From assembly GCA_004352715.1 (NCBI GenBank), contig SCFE01000077.1:641543-705542 (forward strand): DNA of 64,000 bases, given 5' to 3'. This document shows, one piece after another, positions 25,101 through 38,800 of the stretch. The DNA comes from Hofstenia miamia. Lineage: Eukaryota; Xenacoelomorpha; Acoela. Position 1 is the stretch's first letter. Each line of letters begins with the position of its first letter. Both the position numbers and the translations under genes were made by a program. The notes under the pieces were generated by a model. That model was not told the origin of the DNA, did no database searches, and saw only the letters and a program-made list of their open reading frames with translations.

Positions 25101-26804
25101 TCTCAATAGTTATATTGGAAGACGGCGTACTTAATCATCCCAACTTTTAATTTATTTAAATTTTTTTAACAAATTCAGTTCTTGTGGCATTCTACAAAAT
25201 TAGTACTGAAGTCTTTAATCTACTCTCTATTTTCCGGACATCATCTAATGTGTTCTGAATGTGTTCAACTAACATGTTTGACCGCCTAAATTTTATTCAA
25301 CATGTTAGAGAATGATTCCATTAGAGTGACCATCTTCGAAATATCCTGGAATTTCGGGTATTTTATTATATTTTTTAGCTGATTTAACATTTTATGTATT
25401 TATTTCAACTGTACGTGAAGTGTTATTTAGTGCCTTCTAAAATACCAGAGAAAGTTATTCAATCGAAGTCTGCTTTTTCTTACAGTCTACCGAACTATAA
25501 CAATCGCCGACGTTTATCCCGAACACAACAGAAGAAAATCGATTTAACTGACGGACCTCCAGCGATGGCTGCTCGTGACGTCCTCTATACTAGTACTGAG
25601 ACTTTAAGTGACGACAGCATTCTTGATGGCGAAGGGACTCTAAAACATATGCCATCTCACAAGTAAGTTCACTACTAATTTTGGCTAATACCTCATTCCT
25701 GTNTTAATCTACTCTCTATTTTCCGGACATCATCTAATGTGTTCTGAATGTGTTCAACTAACATGTTTGACCGCCTAAATTTTATTCAACATGTTAGAGA
25801 ATGATTCCATTAGAGTGACCATTTTCGAAATATCCTGGAATTTCGGGTATTTTATTATATTTTTTAGCTGATTTAACATTTTATGTATTTATTTCAACTG
25901 TACGTGAAGTGTTATTTAGTGCCTTCTAAAATACCAGAGAAAGTTATTCAGTCGAAGTCTGCTTTTTCTTACAGTCTACCGAACTATAACAATCGCCGAC
26001 GTTTATCCCGAACACAACAGAAGAAAATCGATTTAACTGACGGACCTCCAGCGATGGCTGCTCGTGACGTCCTCTATACTAGTACTGAGACTTTAAGTGA
26101 CGATAGTATTCTTGATGGCGAAGGGACTCTGAAACATATGCCATCTCACAAGTAAGTTCACTACTAATTTTGGCTAATACCTCATTCCTGTTGTACTTTT
26201 CATTTATTGAAATTGTTGTGATAAGTAGAAATTCTAAAATTGAACTTTGTGTAAAGTAATTTGACTCATTAGTTGTTTATGTGAACACCTACTGGGTTGA
26301 TTGTCATTTTCTGCTAAAGAATCGATGTAAGTTATTACTTAGAGGGTAGCTCAGCCCAACATCTCATTCTCCTTTGTGCCAAAGATTCTTTTATGAATAT
26401 ACGTTGTGTAATTTTTTCCTATTGTCTGAATCAGAGTGAAACTTTGAATTTATTTGAAAAGTAAATGCTAAGAAACATGTCTTTTTTACAACCGTTTTTT
26501 CTATAAAAACATCCATTCGATGTCGCTTGCCTTCAACAAAATTTCAAAATTGTTAGTACTTATTCGCTTTAAATTGTTGAAACATGAATGAAAAGTTTCT
26601 TGTACATATTTATTGACTTGGCACTGTAAATCGGGTAGCTGTTGATGCATTGCATTTGAACGGGGAGCATTCTTAATAATTCTAAATCGTTAACTTCATG
26701 TGATTCTCATTCGGATTCATTACAATAATGATTTTTATAAGTTTTGTCGTCTAAATTTTATTACAGAGAATAGAGATGGGCGATAACCGAAAAGCGATTT
26801 TTTG

Positions 26805-26844
<40 letters not shown>

Positions 26845-29800
26845 CTTCAATTATTGCGTTTTACTCTGAGTATGGCATCATTGCATTCACATATTCGCCT
26901 TCCCATCTACTTTACTCAATTTTCTACAATTGCTTTCCTTTATAATCGGAGTCCTTGGTTCTCCTTCTCCTAACCTTACTGACTTTTGCTTACTTTTGAA
27001 CAAATTTTTGTATCAACGATCATTACTTGTTCGTTTCTGATACAGCGTGTTCGAAATCCATCCTAACTTCATATTATGAAATACAGGAAAATGCTTTATA
27101 CGGCCATGCCAGGGAGACATCAAACATGTTATTTAGACACAATCGTCTGTATAAACTTGTTGTGAGCTCCGGTTTGAGTTCACAAATCGTTATAAAAGCC
27201 TTTTTTAAATAAACTCACGTCAAAATTGTGTTTGCTTTGTGCAAATACATAAATAGTATCTTAGCAAAAATATATTTAATCTTTTAATTTTGACGCTTTT
27301 GTAAACTTTTTATTTAAGTTTTATTCCCCGTTATTTTCTTTGTTTTTGGNNNNNNNNNNNNNNNNNTTTAATGTATCAGTTCTTCTGATTGTTCATATAG
27401 AGCCTTTTTTAAATAAACTCACGTCAAAATTGTGTTTGCTTTGTGCAAATACATAAATAGTATCTTAGCAAAAATATATTTAATCTTTTAATTTTGACGC
27501 TTTTGTAAACTTTTTATTTAAGTTTTATTCCCCGTTATTTTCTTTGTTTTTGGTGAATTTGCATTTAGAATTTAACCTTAAACTGCCTAAGTTCTTTTTA
27601 AAGGACAATTTTTCATTGAAAATTCCAAGTTTTTAAAAAAAATTATATTCTCTAGTGTTCATTTAATCAAGAGTTCAAAAGTCCATGAGACCAACAGCTA
27701 ATCATAACTGTTTTTAAGTAGATAGGCCACCCAAACCCATTTAGGCACAAATCTACGCCGCCGAGAATTCTGCGGGGATATTTAATCTCATAAGATTTAC
27801 TGCTCCCAACACCATGCGACTGAAAAAAAGTTAATGGGACTGGAATAGAATGTAACTTGAACGAAATTCATTGGCCAATAATATTTTGGTCCTGAAAATA
27901 ATGGGGTCTTTTACTTCAAAAACATTCAGTTCATTTACGCTTTGAAGTATTCATTTTGGACGATTTTGAGTTAGCAATCACGAAAGCTTTAGCATATACA
28001 GAGGAGCCAGTCTTTTTGTATCGCATAATAAAAATATAAATTGAAATTCCAAACAATTACTTTATAATTATTGTTCTTAAAGTAATACTGTCTATTATAA
28101 TGATAGGGATAGGTAATGGTCTATAAATCACGTAGGAAATCAATAAAAGCTGTTTTATTGTAATACTCAGTCAGTTAATACAAAATTAACTTCCATGATC
28201 GAGTTTGCCAAATCCTACAGTAAGAGAGTATGTTTCTTTCATACACTAAGTAATAGTAGTAATAGACGGTTTGTTAATCAATTTTTATATTATGGACTTC
28301 GTACATGATTTTAAAATACACATAAATTCCCTGTCATTTCACATCAAATTCCTGCATGTTCCCATCAATTTGGTAAGCAATCACAACATTCAACATTTTA
28401 TATGAAACATCGATGCTTTATTATCTAAAAATAATGTAATAGTTCACATATCTAATTTGGCCTCTCAATTACTTGAGAGAGATGAATTTAAGTCAGTTTC
28501 TTAATTATAATCTTCTGAATCATACTAAGTAAACGTTTCAAAGTTTGAAGGATTATTGAGATCGAGAAATTTAAATGAAAAAAATATACTTATTAGGCAA
28601 TCTAGAGTTATTTTTCTATTTGAAAGACTGTAAAACTGAGCTACAGGATAGAATTCATATATTTGTTTACAAAAAAAACCAAAAAAATTGCATGGAAAGT
28701 AAAATCAATATTTTGTGATGCCTTTACCTCTGACATCTTCAATTCTATTTGACATATGCTCTATCAAATTGTCAAGCTTCTCTTGAAGTGTTGCATCACA
28801 TTTCAAACCTTAGACTGTTTCACAGATCATCTGCTGCTTAGGGCTGATTTGATTGTGCAGCAACCTCCAATTTGATGATAGTCCATAGGTTTTTAATGGG
28901 ATTTAAAGAGAACTTTTCCCTGATCATGGCAGTACATTGGTAATGTCACCCTCGATCAGCATGTTGCGAAATTTAATTGTGTGGAAGGTGCCTCATTTTG
29001 CACTAATACGCCATAGCCATTTGGGAATCAATCACTAATTTGAGGGAGTACACGATGACAAATGTCCTCCAAATAGGCAGCAGCATTCATTGTACTTTAC
29101 AAGCAAGAAGACTTTCTTGCCCATATTGTGAGAAACTCTCCATACCGTGGCCGTTTGTGGGTGTTTCACTATTGTTTCTTGTGGTCAGTTATGACCTGGT
29201 AATTGGCATTATTTCATTACTCTACAAGCCTGGCACTGAAAAGNGATTGTGCAGCAACCTCCAATTTGATGATAGTCCATAGGTTTTTAATGGGATTTAA
29301 AGAGAACTTTTCCCTGATCATGGCAGTACATTGGTAATGTCACCCTCGATCAGCATGTTGCGAAATTTAATTGTGTGGAAGGTGCCTCATTTTGCACTAA
29401 TACGCCATAGCCATTTGGGAATCAATCACTAATTTGAGGGAGTACACGATGACAAATGTCCTCCAAATAGGCAGCAGCATTCATTGTACTTTACAAGCAA
29501 GAAGACTTTCTTGCCCATATTGTGAGAAACTCTCCATACCGTGGCCGTTTGTGGGTGTTTCACTATTGTTTCTTGTGGTCAGTTATGACCTGGTAATTGG
29601 CATTATTTCATTACTCTACAAGCCTGGCACTGAAAAGGATATTCATTGCTGAATACAGTTGTAATATTATGAATGAAATATTAGTCATATGAATATAAAA
29701 TTTCCTGGCAATTTCTTGATCCCAATATCAGTTTAATGATGTAATCGTTAACCATTCGTACATAATATTAATTATAATTATTTAATATAATTCTTAAACC

Positions 29801-32800
29801 TTTTTTCAAACCTCTTCAACTTGCACTGCCTAATGCGTGATGTTTCAACCGTCCCATTCACTTTTAGTTCATTACGAAAACCAAGCATATACTATAACGT
29901 AACATTCTGTCATTCTGAGACGTTATACCTGATGCCGGACCTAATCTTGATATGCCTTGTTAGACCCCTTTGTGTGATTTATTCGCCAAATAAATTTATT
30001 GAAGCACTACATTGCTGTGCTATGTCATGTTAAGACATTTTTTCTTTCAGTAAAAATTCAATTCTTTCAATTTGACAAAAATACTCTGACTCAGATTTTG
30101 CGGCCAAATTTTTATCTGGCGCAACCTCATGTGATTGGCTGAAGTAATTCCCTTTTTGTTTGTACCCAATGCGCCAGAAACAATGNNNNNNNNNNNNNNN
30201 NNNNNNNNNNNNNNNNNNNNNNNNNNNNNNNNNNNNNNNNNNNNNNNNNNNNNNNNNNNNNNNNNNNNNNNNNNNNNNNNNNNNNNNNNNNNNNNNNNNN
30301 NNNNNNNNNNNNNNNNNNNNNNNNNNNNNNNNNNNNNNNNNNNNNNNNNNNNNNNNNNNNNNNNNNNNNNNNNNNNNNNNNNNNNNNNNNNNNNNNNNNN
30401 NNNNNNNNNNNNNNNNNNNNNNNNNNNNNNNNNNNNNNNNNNNNNNNNNNNNNNNNNNNNNNNNNNNNNNNNNNNNNNNNNNNNNNNNNNNNNNNNNNNN
30501 NNNNNNNNNNNNNNNNNNNNNNNNNNNNNNNNNNNNNNNNNNNNNNNNNNNNNNNNNNNNNNNNNNNNNNNNNNNNNNNNNNNNNNNNNNNNNNNNNNNN
30601 NNNNNNNNNNNNNNNNNNNNNNNNNNNNNNNNNNNNNNNNNNNNNNTATATATATATATATACTCTACTGAACAGATGCTTTTGTGAAATTTATAAACAA
30701 TGGCATATAATTATTAAACAAATGTCGCGTTGAATTTCAAAGACAGTCATAGTTAACGTTGATGCCAATAGCTTACATTTAGTTCTCGAAATAACTACTC
30801 GCTTTCGAATTCTACTGACGACGGTTTGGATTACAATCCAGTTAAAAGAAAAGTCCTTAGAAAGAAGGTTTGCCAATTAATTACTTTAATATTAACGATT
30901 TTGTTATATTACATTGTATCATTTTATGAATTTAAATTTCCAATAACCTAATTTTATGACATTCCAGTCCAATAGTATTATTTGTTATATGTATGTGGTC
31001 AATTATTCTTTTGTGAAAGCAGAGTATGCATGGCGCAAGGTCAGTTATCAAGATATAAAGTGTTTCAATGCTGCATAAATAAATATATTTGTGGTTGATA
31101 TGGAAAAAAATCCTTTCAAACTATTTCGATGAATTTCCCATGAAGGACTACTTGAGGCTTACACATTGGTCATTTTTATAATCTACTATTGTAGCTCTTT
31201 CCATTTATGATTTAAGCCTCATTAACCAATCACATTTTATTCCTTATTGTTCAATTGAAAATTTTCAGTAGTTTTCAGCATCTATAAAATCGGTTGCTTG
31301 TTGTTTAGGATGATTTTATCAAGTTCGCGCATGGCCATTGTAACTCTTCATTCATTTCAATTGATTGTTTTCGACTGAAGCATCCAATTTTTTTTGTTTT
31401 TTGGCTTTTGCTTGTAATGTTGAATTATGGCGTTAAAATCTTGATTAATTAGGCACCTCGCAATGTGGACACCACGCCAGGGTGCTCAGTTTAGCAATAT
31501 TTCAAATATGTCCAACTTAGAGTGGTTTTATTGTATATTCATCGACCTTGATTGTAGGTTCATTGTAGTTTTTATTGGACAGTGGATATCATGTATACTC
31601 TTCTACTATGGCTATAGTAATATATCAAGTGGTTTTAGAAATTGTTCTATTTCCTATGAAAGCTTAGACAATAAATTGAGCATCAGCAGAACTTTACTCA
31701 AAATACGGCGCAGTGCATTTATGAATCTGTTCTCTAATTATTTTCAGTTATTGACATTTAAGTTGTAAACAATCATCGCTTGCACAACTCTATCTCAATC
31801 TATTTAGTCGCGTGATAAATCATCGGTTGGCAGATCGACTTCTCTCAAAGAACAACGTGAGAGCTGGCATGCACGACGTGAAATGCGGTTCAAACATAAG
31901 ATTCTTTCTGCATCCACTGACGCCCTCAAATCAAACACGGAATTTTCTGTAAATTATGTTTTTATTCTTTACATGCGAATATTATATCATACAAAATAAC
32001 ACACTCAAAATTCGTTATGATTAGTAACAAACGTTGTCAGTTTCAATGCTATGATATTGGCAAAAGGCGAAATTATAGCTTTTTGTTAAACATAATTTAC
32101 TACACTGCAAAAGTGTAAAAGTTCATCAAAAGTAGTTAATGCTTTCACAATGTTTGTGCTTATTTTTAATGTTTATAGTTTTAACTTTTGTAATTGTAAG
32201 CAATTTATATCAATGAAGCTTAGTAACGTGCTATGTCCTAACTATCAATTGATATACGGTGATTTGATGATTAGCAACCATCTAAGTGTTGCGTCTTTCC
32301 TTGTAGTTCAATATCCACTGTTTAGTAACAGGTTACACATATTTTGGCTCATTACTTTTTCACTCTTAGTATAGAATTAAAAATACACACATTCGTAGTA
32401 CACGTTTCACGTAATTACACAACAAGATAAAATCTAATATATATATATATATATATAGTGTGTATTAATTTGTTTATATAATTACTCTCTTCATTGCTGT
32501 TGTTAACTTCAATGGCTTCTGCGATTTTTGTTCTTATAATGATGTTAAAATTTTCGATGCTGATGTTGTGAATGTGATTAATAAGTTCTGGTGTTAAATA
32601 GCTATTGACGTGCTCTTTGATTCGCGAATGGTTTCACCGATATATGATTTCTTACAATCATCGCAAGTCTATTTATATACTAACGAGGAAGTCAAACCTT
32701 TTGATATTTGATCTTTGTTGCGAATAAATTTGATGTTTTCAATGATTCAAATGTTGGTATAATCATAGATATATTTGTAAAAAATCTTGGAAGAGCATTG

Positions 32801-35800
32801 ATACAGAAATATTTGTAAGAAAATGAACAGGGGTTTTTTTACATACCATTGGGTTCTTATTGTGAGTCAAAGTAAAAGTTAAATACAATCAGATGTTTGT
32901 GTCAAAGAATTATCAAAATATATCATCTTGTGTGCAAATTACCAATTTTTTCGATCAATTACATGACATGTTTCGTGAAACTGTTATCCACATAATCTCA
33001 TTAAAAAATTGTAGATCAATGTTTAACGGCCACTAGTCGTGCTAGGAATCATCGTCAGTATAAGAAATGCGGGATATTTTGCAATCAACTGCACTAAAGT
33101 AGAAAATATATTTCATGCTTAATAATTCCCAAATTTTTGATGTTATCTTTCATTATTTATTATATATCATATAACCGATTGCTTGAAGAGACAACTGAAA
33201 AACTGGAGAGAGTGGTTCATGGTGATCTCCAGCTGGCATCACCAACTTCTTTATCGCTATCGACTTGGGAATTCTTCATAGCTCCTATTTGATCACAGAA
33301 TCTATTGATACCACAGACTCAATTTTCTTTTATTATTACTAGAAGATCTTTACTGTAAAGTATGAGAGCTTAGGAGCAATTGCTTCGGATGTCAACAAGT
33401 TACTANATATACTAACGAGGAAGTCAAACCTTTTGATATTTGATCTTTGTTGCGAATAAATTTGATGTTTTCAATGATTCAAATATTGGTATAATCATAG
33501 TATAATTGAATCTAAATTTAAAGGCATTGAATTTCTATGCTATCATAGATATATTTGCTTTATTTCATCATCAAAGAGAAATTGACGACTTTTTTCAGCT
33601 TATAAATAATTAGCAGAAATAAAATTTACAAAAAGGCAAGAAAATGAAAAGAAATTGAATTTTTAAATATTACTGTAAAAAATCTTGGAAGAGCATTGAT
33701 ACTGAAATATTTGTAAGAAAATGAACAGGGGTTTTTTTACATACCATTGGGTTCTTATTGTGAGTCAAAGTAAAAGTTAAATACAATCAGATGTTTGTGT
33801 CAAAGAATTATCAAAATATATCATCTTGTGTGCAAATTTTTTCGATCAATTACATGACATGTTTCGTGAAACTGTTATCCACATAATCTTATTAAAAAAT
33901 TGTAGATCAATGTTTAACGGCCACTAGTCGTGCTAGGAATCATCGTCAGTATAAGAAATGCGGGATATTTTGCAATCAACTGCACTAAAGTAGAAAATAT
34001 ATTTCATGCTTAATAATTCCCAAATTTTTGATGTTATCTTTCATTATTTATTATATATCATATAACCGATTGCTTGAAGAGACAACTGAAAAACTGGAGA
34101 GAGTGGTTCATGGTGATCTCCAGCTGGCATCACCAACTTCTTTATCGCTATCGACTTGGGAATTCTTCATAGCTCCTATTTGATCACAGAATCTATTGAT
34201 ACCACAGACTCAATTTTCTTTTATTATTACTAGAAGATCTTTACTGTAAAGTATGAGAGCTTAGGAGCAATTGCTTCGGATGTCAACAAGTTACTATTCG
34301 GCCAATTTATAATGACAAATGAAAGTGGAAATGTTAATTTAGCCCTTTTGGGCCGTAACCGGGGAGGGGGTAATTATTCCTAAAGTAGTGGTGTAACTTT
34401 TTTAATTAGCAATGATGACGTCATCAAAAGCATAATGCCATCACATTTCTGAGCATTGCAAATGTTATGGTGCAGATATGAAGAATTTTTGTGCAAAGTT
34501 TCGTTTTAATATCATAATTCAATCCAGAGTTATATAGGGAATTAAATCCTCCCTCCCCAGGCCTTAGGCACTCGAAATTCGACAGAACACGCTTTTTCGT
34601 AGTTAGCTGCAATTTACTTAGAAAGTTAATTCAAAAATCGTGTTTTGTCTTAGAAAAGAAATTTTTTACCTTTATATCCACTTATCAAACTAACTAACAT
34701 TTCAATCTCATCTAAATTTGAAAGTGATGTCTCAGGCGCAACCTCAGAAGCGTAACATTTCCTCAAGGTCGCATTAATCGCTGCATGGAAGAAATGTAGT
34801 GGAGAAACCTTTTAATATGTATGTAGTTGTGGACAGAGTACTATAAATGCTCGAGGTCATATCGAATAAATATAGTTTGATTTTAATATTTCTGTTAATC
34901 AAATATACATTCTATATAAATTCCTGAAGTGAATTTTCAACATGTATATAATATATGCTAAAGTTCTTTTAGCTATTATAGGTTAATGGTAATGATGGAA
35001 AATTGGTTCGTTTTATCTACAGGATAGCACTTGAAAAAAATATTTTTTTATTTTGTTTATTGAGACTTTCGTAACACACCGAGAACTCCAACACAAGATA
35101 TCTGGGCTCACAATTTGAAGAATGCTTTCCTCTTATATTTTCGTTTAGGAGATGGTTGATTTCCCTTGTTTTTTGAAACGAATATATACGTGTGCGCGTG
35201 TTTGTTTTAATTCAATGTACTTGTGGATCTTAATACGCTAAGTGTAGAATTAAGAAAGTGTTTCGCTTCATTTTATATCTTCTATCTTTCTCAATTTGTT
35301 TATTTTAAAAGAAAATGTATCGAATAGACGGAATTCGGTTGTTTGTATATCATTATTGTAAATAAAATGTGATCGTTAAGTGAATGCATGCGACGTTCGA
35401 TTTTTCTAAGCAAGGTATGATCTATCTGCATCATCATCATATTTAAATTGCTGTTTAATTACCCGAAATATTCCTTTTTCTAAAAGCTGTGATTTTACAT
35501 TTTTAGGGGTACAACAATCTCACTCTATTTTAAGGACTATAAATAAGTTTTGTGTTTTCACGTTTAAGGTCAGCAATTGCTTTTCAGAATAGTTCATATA
35601 AGATTATGGTTTTAACGAATATGGTGATTAATTCTGTTTTTATACATTTTTGCTTTTGTAGTATTATCAAAGTTGGTAGTAACTTTTAATAATAAATGGT
35701 AACAGCATTAATTCTGCAAATATTGACATTTGTTCATATTGAAGAGTGTATATTCCAATAATCTGTCATTAGACTATAAATTTTTTCTTCTAAAACTCTA

Positions 35801-38800
35801 ATATCAGTAATTGCTTTGTTATTTATTAGCATAATGTACTACCAAACCTTAATTTTTTTTCAAAATTATAGATAGTGGGGCATTTGAATAGCTATAATCT
35901 TCATTATAAGAGCAAAGCGTTGTTTTGTTGGTGTTTACAATGATGTAATAAATTAATCCTTCTAATCTTGTTTTTTATTGTTTTTTATAGGGGCTCGTCT
36001 GCGTTTGATTAACTGGAAGTGTTTCACATTTGTTCATTAATTCCTATAGGAAATCTTCTGAAGTTTAAATACCAGTACACACCACTTCACAAATATGCAA
36101 TATTTGTTGCAGAATTTCAAATATTTGATATTTAATTTTTTAATTGTGTTCGAAGCTCGGAAACTTCCACCAGTGGTATGCAACTCCATTGCACATCGAA
36201 ATATATCACTATAGAGGTATTATAAAAAATCATTTAATTTAAATGTTCATTTGAAAGCAGGTGCGGCACCAGACCCTAACGAATTTGGGGACAATAGAAT
36301 TTGTAACGGAGGTTGCTAAATCAAATAGAAATCACTAGCAAAGTGTGTTTTTGTAGCGAGTCTTTAGAATATACATCGAAATTTTTTAGTTTAGGCTATT
36401 ATCTAATTTATGGGGTTTTAATCAATATTTACCCGCTTTTCTGTGAAGCATTTGCTTCGCGATTAACCCATTGAATGAATGCGTTCTTTATATTTAGTGC
36501 TAGATGTTTATATAAATCTCCAATAAAATGTTTTCACGAATTTGATATGTTAAGACTATTCTTTGAAAAATTTAACCAAATACAAATGTTTTTCAGCTTC
36601 AGTACAAACTACAATGTCAATAGAAATACTATAAAATCAATTGTTTATGACTAGCAAATCATGTCTGCAGTTCTCATTATTGCTCTAGGAAATTCATCTA
36701 TGTTGGTATTTATCTTTTTAGGATATATCAAAGTGGAATTACAAATGAGTATATTCTCTTTGATTATAATGAATTCTCGACGGTTTCAGAGACTATATTT
36801 TGTCTAATCACAATCTCCATTCGCAAGCTTTATGTTGTTTTATCTCATTTTTGGGCATCGCCTCTACTGTATAAGATTTGTTCACTCTTGTGACCTGTTA
36901 AAATATGGGCAGCAGGATTGATAGTAATTCCTAACGATTGATAGCATCTACTTTAGCACAAAATTGAGAATTATCATTTCTCACCTATGGAATTGTTTTT
37001 TCTATATTTATATCTTTGCAAAGATAGAAGGTTTATCCAATTGTTTTTTGTGGTCACGTCGTATTGTCCAATAGTTATAGATAATACACTTTTGTTGACA
37101 TTTTTTACGGATAGATACATATTCTAGGGATATATATTTCAGTGCAAATTTGGAACTTCGTTATAGCCTCTTGATAAAATCTTGGTTAAAACATTTGTCC
37201 ATTTACACAGTGTTGTCAAATATCACATTTTGTAATTTGGATAAAGCAATTAAATATTAGGCAAGATCATGGAGTTGTTATGATGTGCTATTTGTGTTTT
37301 TATATGAGTGAAATCGTGGGTGAATTGGTTTTGTAGACAATATTTCTAAAAGATTATTGTATATTGTTTGTTGTTTCGGANCGTTCTTTATATTTAGTGC
37401 TAGATGTTTATATAAATCTCCAATAAAATGTTTTCACGAATTTGATATGTTAAGACTATTCTTTGAAAAATTTAACCAAATACAAATGTTTTTCAGCTTC
37501 AGTACAAACTACAATGTCAATAGAAATACTATAAAATCAATTGTTTATGACTAGCAAATCATGTCTGCAGTTCTCATTATTGCTCTAGGAAATTCATCTA
37601 TGTTGGTATTCATCTTTTTAGGATATATCAAAGTGGAATTACAAATGAGTATATTCTCTTTGATTATAATGAATTCTCGACGGTTTCAGAGACTATATTT
37701 TGTCTAATCACAATCTCCATTCGCAAGCTTTATGTTGTTTTATCTCATTTTTGGGCATCGCCTCTACTGTATAAGATTTGTTCACTCTTGTGACCTGTTA
37801 AAATATGGGCAGCAGGATTGATAGTAATTCCTAACGATTGATAGCATCTACTTTAGCACAAAATTGAGAATTATCATTTCTCACCTATGGAATTGTTTTT
37901 TCTATATTTATATCTTTGCAAAGATAGAAGGTTTATCCAATTGTTTTTTGTGGTCACGTCGTATTGTCCAATAGTTATAGATAATACACTTTTGTTGACA
38001 TTTTTTACGGATAGATACATATTCTAGGGATATATATTTCAGTGCAAATTTGGAACTTCGTTATAGCCTCTTGATAAAATCTTGGTTAAAACATTNATTT
38101 TTTATTAAACACAATGTTATGTTCATTATTTCTTAAATTTTTGTGTAGTTTAAATTTATGGCCTGACAATGTCACGTATTGCAATTAAAAATAGATATTT
38201 CGTGTGTCTCAATAAACACTCTTAAAAATCAGGATTGAATATATATTTTCGTAATTTCTTAAATTATTAATTCAATAGAAAGCTGTCAATGAAAAGACTT
38301 TGATCTCATTATTAAGATAACACAACGGCATCGTTCGCATCAGAAATCCTGCTTTTCCATTTTAACACATTTTAGAGTAGAATATCAATTGGGTGATTGG
38401 GACGCAGACTTGCAATATGGACATCATACACTTAAAGATGTTCGCCAATTGCGTTTTCAGAGCATTTCGGCCAGCCACCAGACATTGCAGATTGAAACTA
38501 GCTGACTAAGAAATTTTGCAGCTTTTTGAGGATTCACAATACATATATTTTATCTACATTTGACCTACATTAATCACAAAAAGTTTCTGACAAAAAACTT
38601 TCGCAAAAAGTTTTCACTGGATTTTCGAAATTTCGGACACAATTTTAAAAATATAATTTTTTGAAAAATGTTGAATAGAGTCTTGAGTATGTCAATACGC
38701 GATATTTTTGCATGTCTTATGGTTTTGGACAAAACTATATAATAACACTTCTTACAGATGCCAAGCAGACTCCCAAATCCTTTTCATCAATTTTTTGCAA

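Larger units (their letters stand above)
25215..26191. repeat. Direct repeat joined by one N, carrying exon 5 twice
   Basis: 25215-25702 and 25704-26191 are the same 488-bp sequence with five substitutions, separated by an N at 25703. Probably two alleles concatenated. Confidence 0.9.
26152..30782. other. Intron between DENND2-like exons 5 and 6
   Basis: Holds (TA)n at about 26808-26838, a 153-bp direct repeat around a 17-N gap (27197-27349 and 27401-27553), a Tc1 remnant at 28700-29640 and a 461-N gap at 30186-30646. The rest is AT-rich with nothing recognised. Confidence 0.7.

Noticed and set aside
25486-25662. Exon 5 starting at the cttacag acceptor
   Set aside because: The phase does not fit exon 4; the ttatttag acceptor at 25430 does.
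29040-29652. Two identical plus-strand frames with a hydrophobic segment
   Set aside because: They are antisense to a Tc1 transposase remnant and duplicated by an assembly join.
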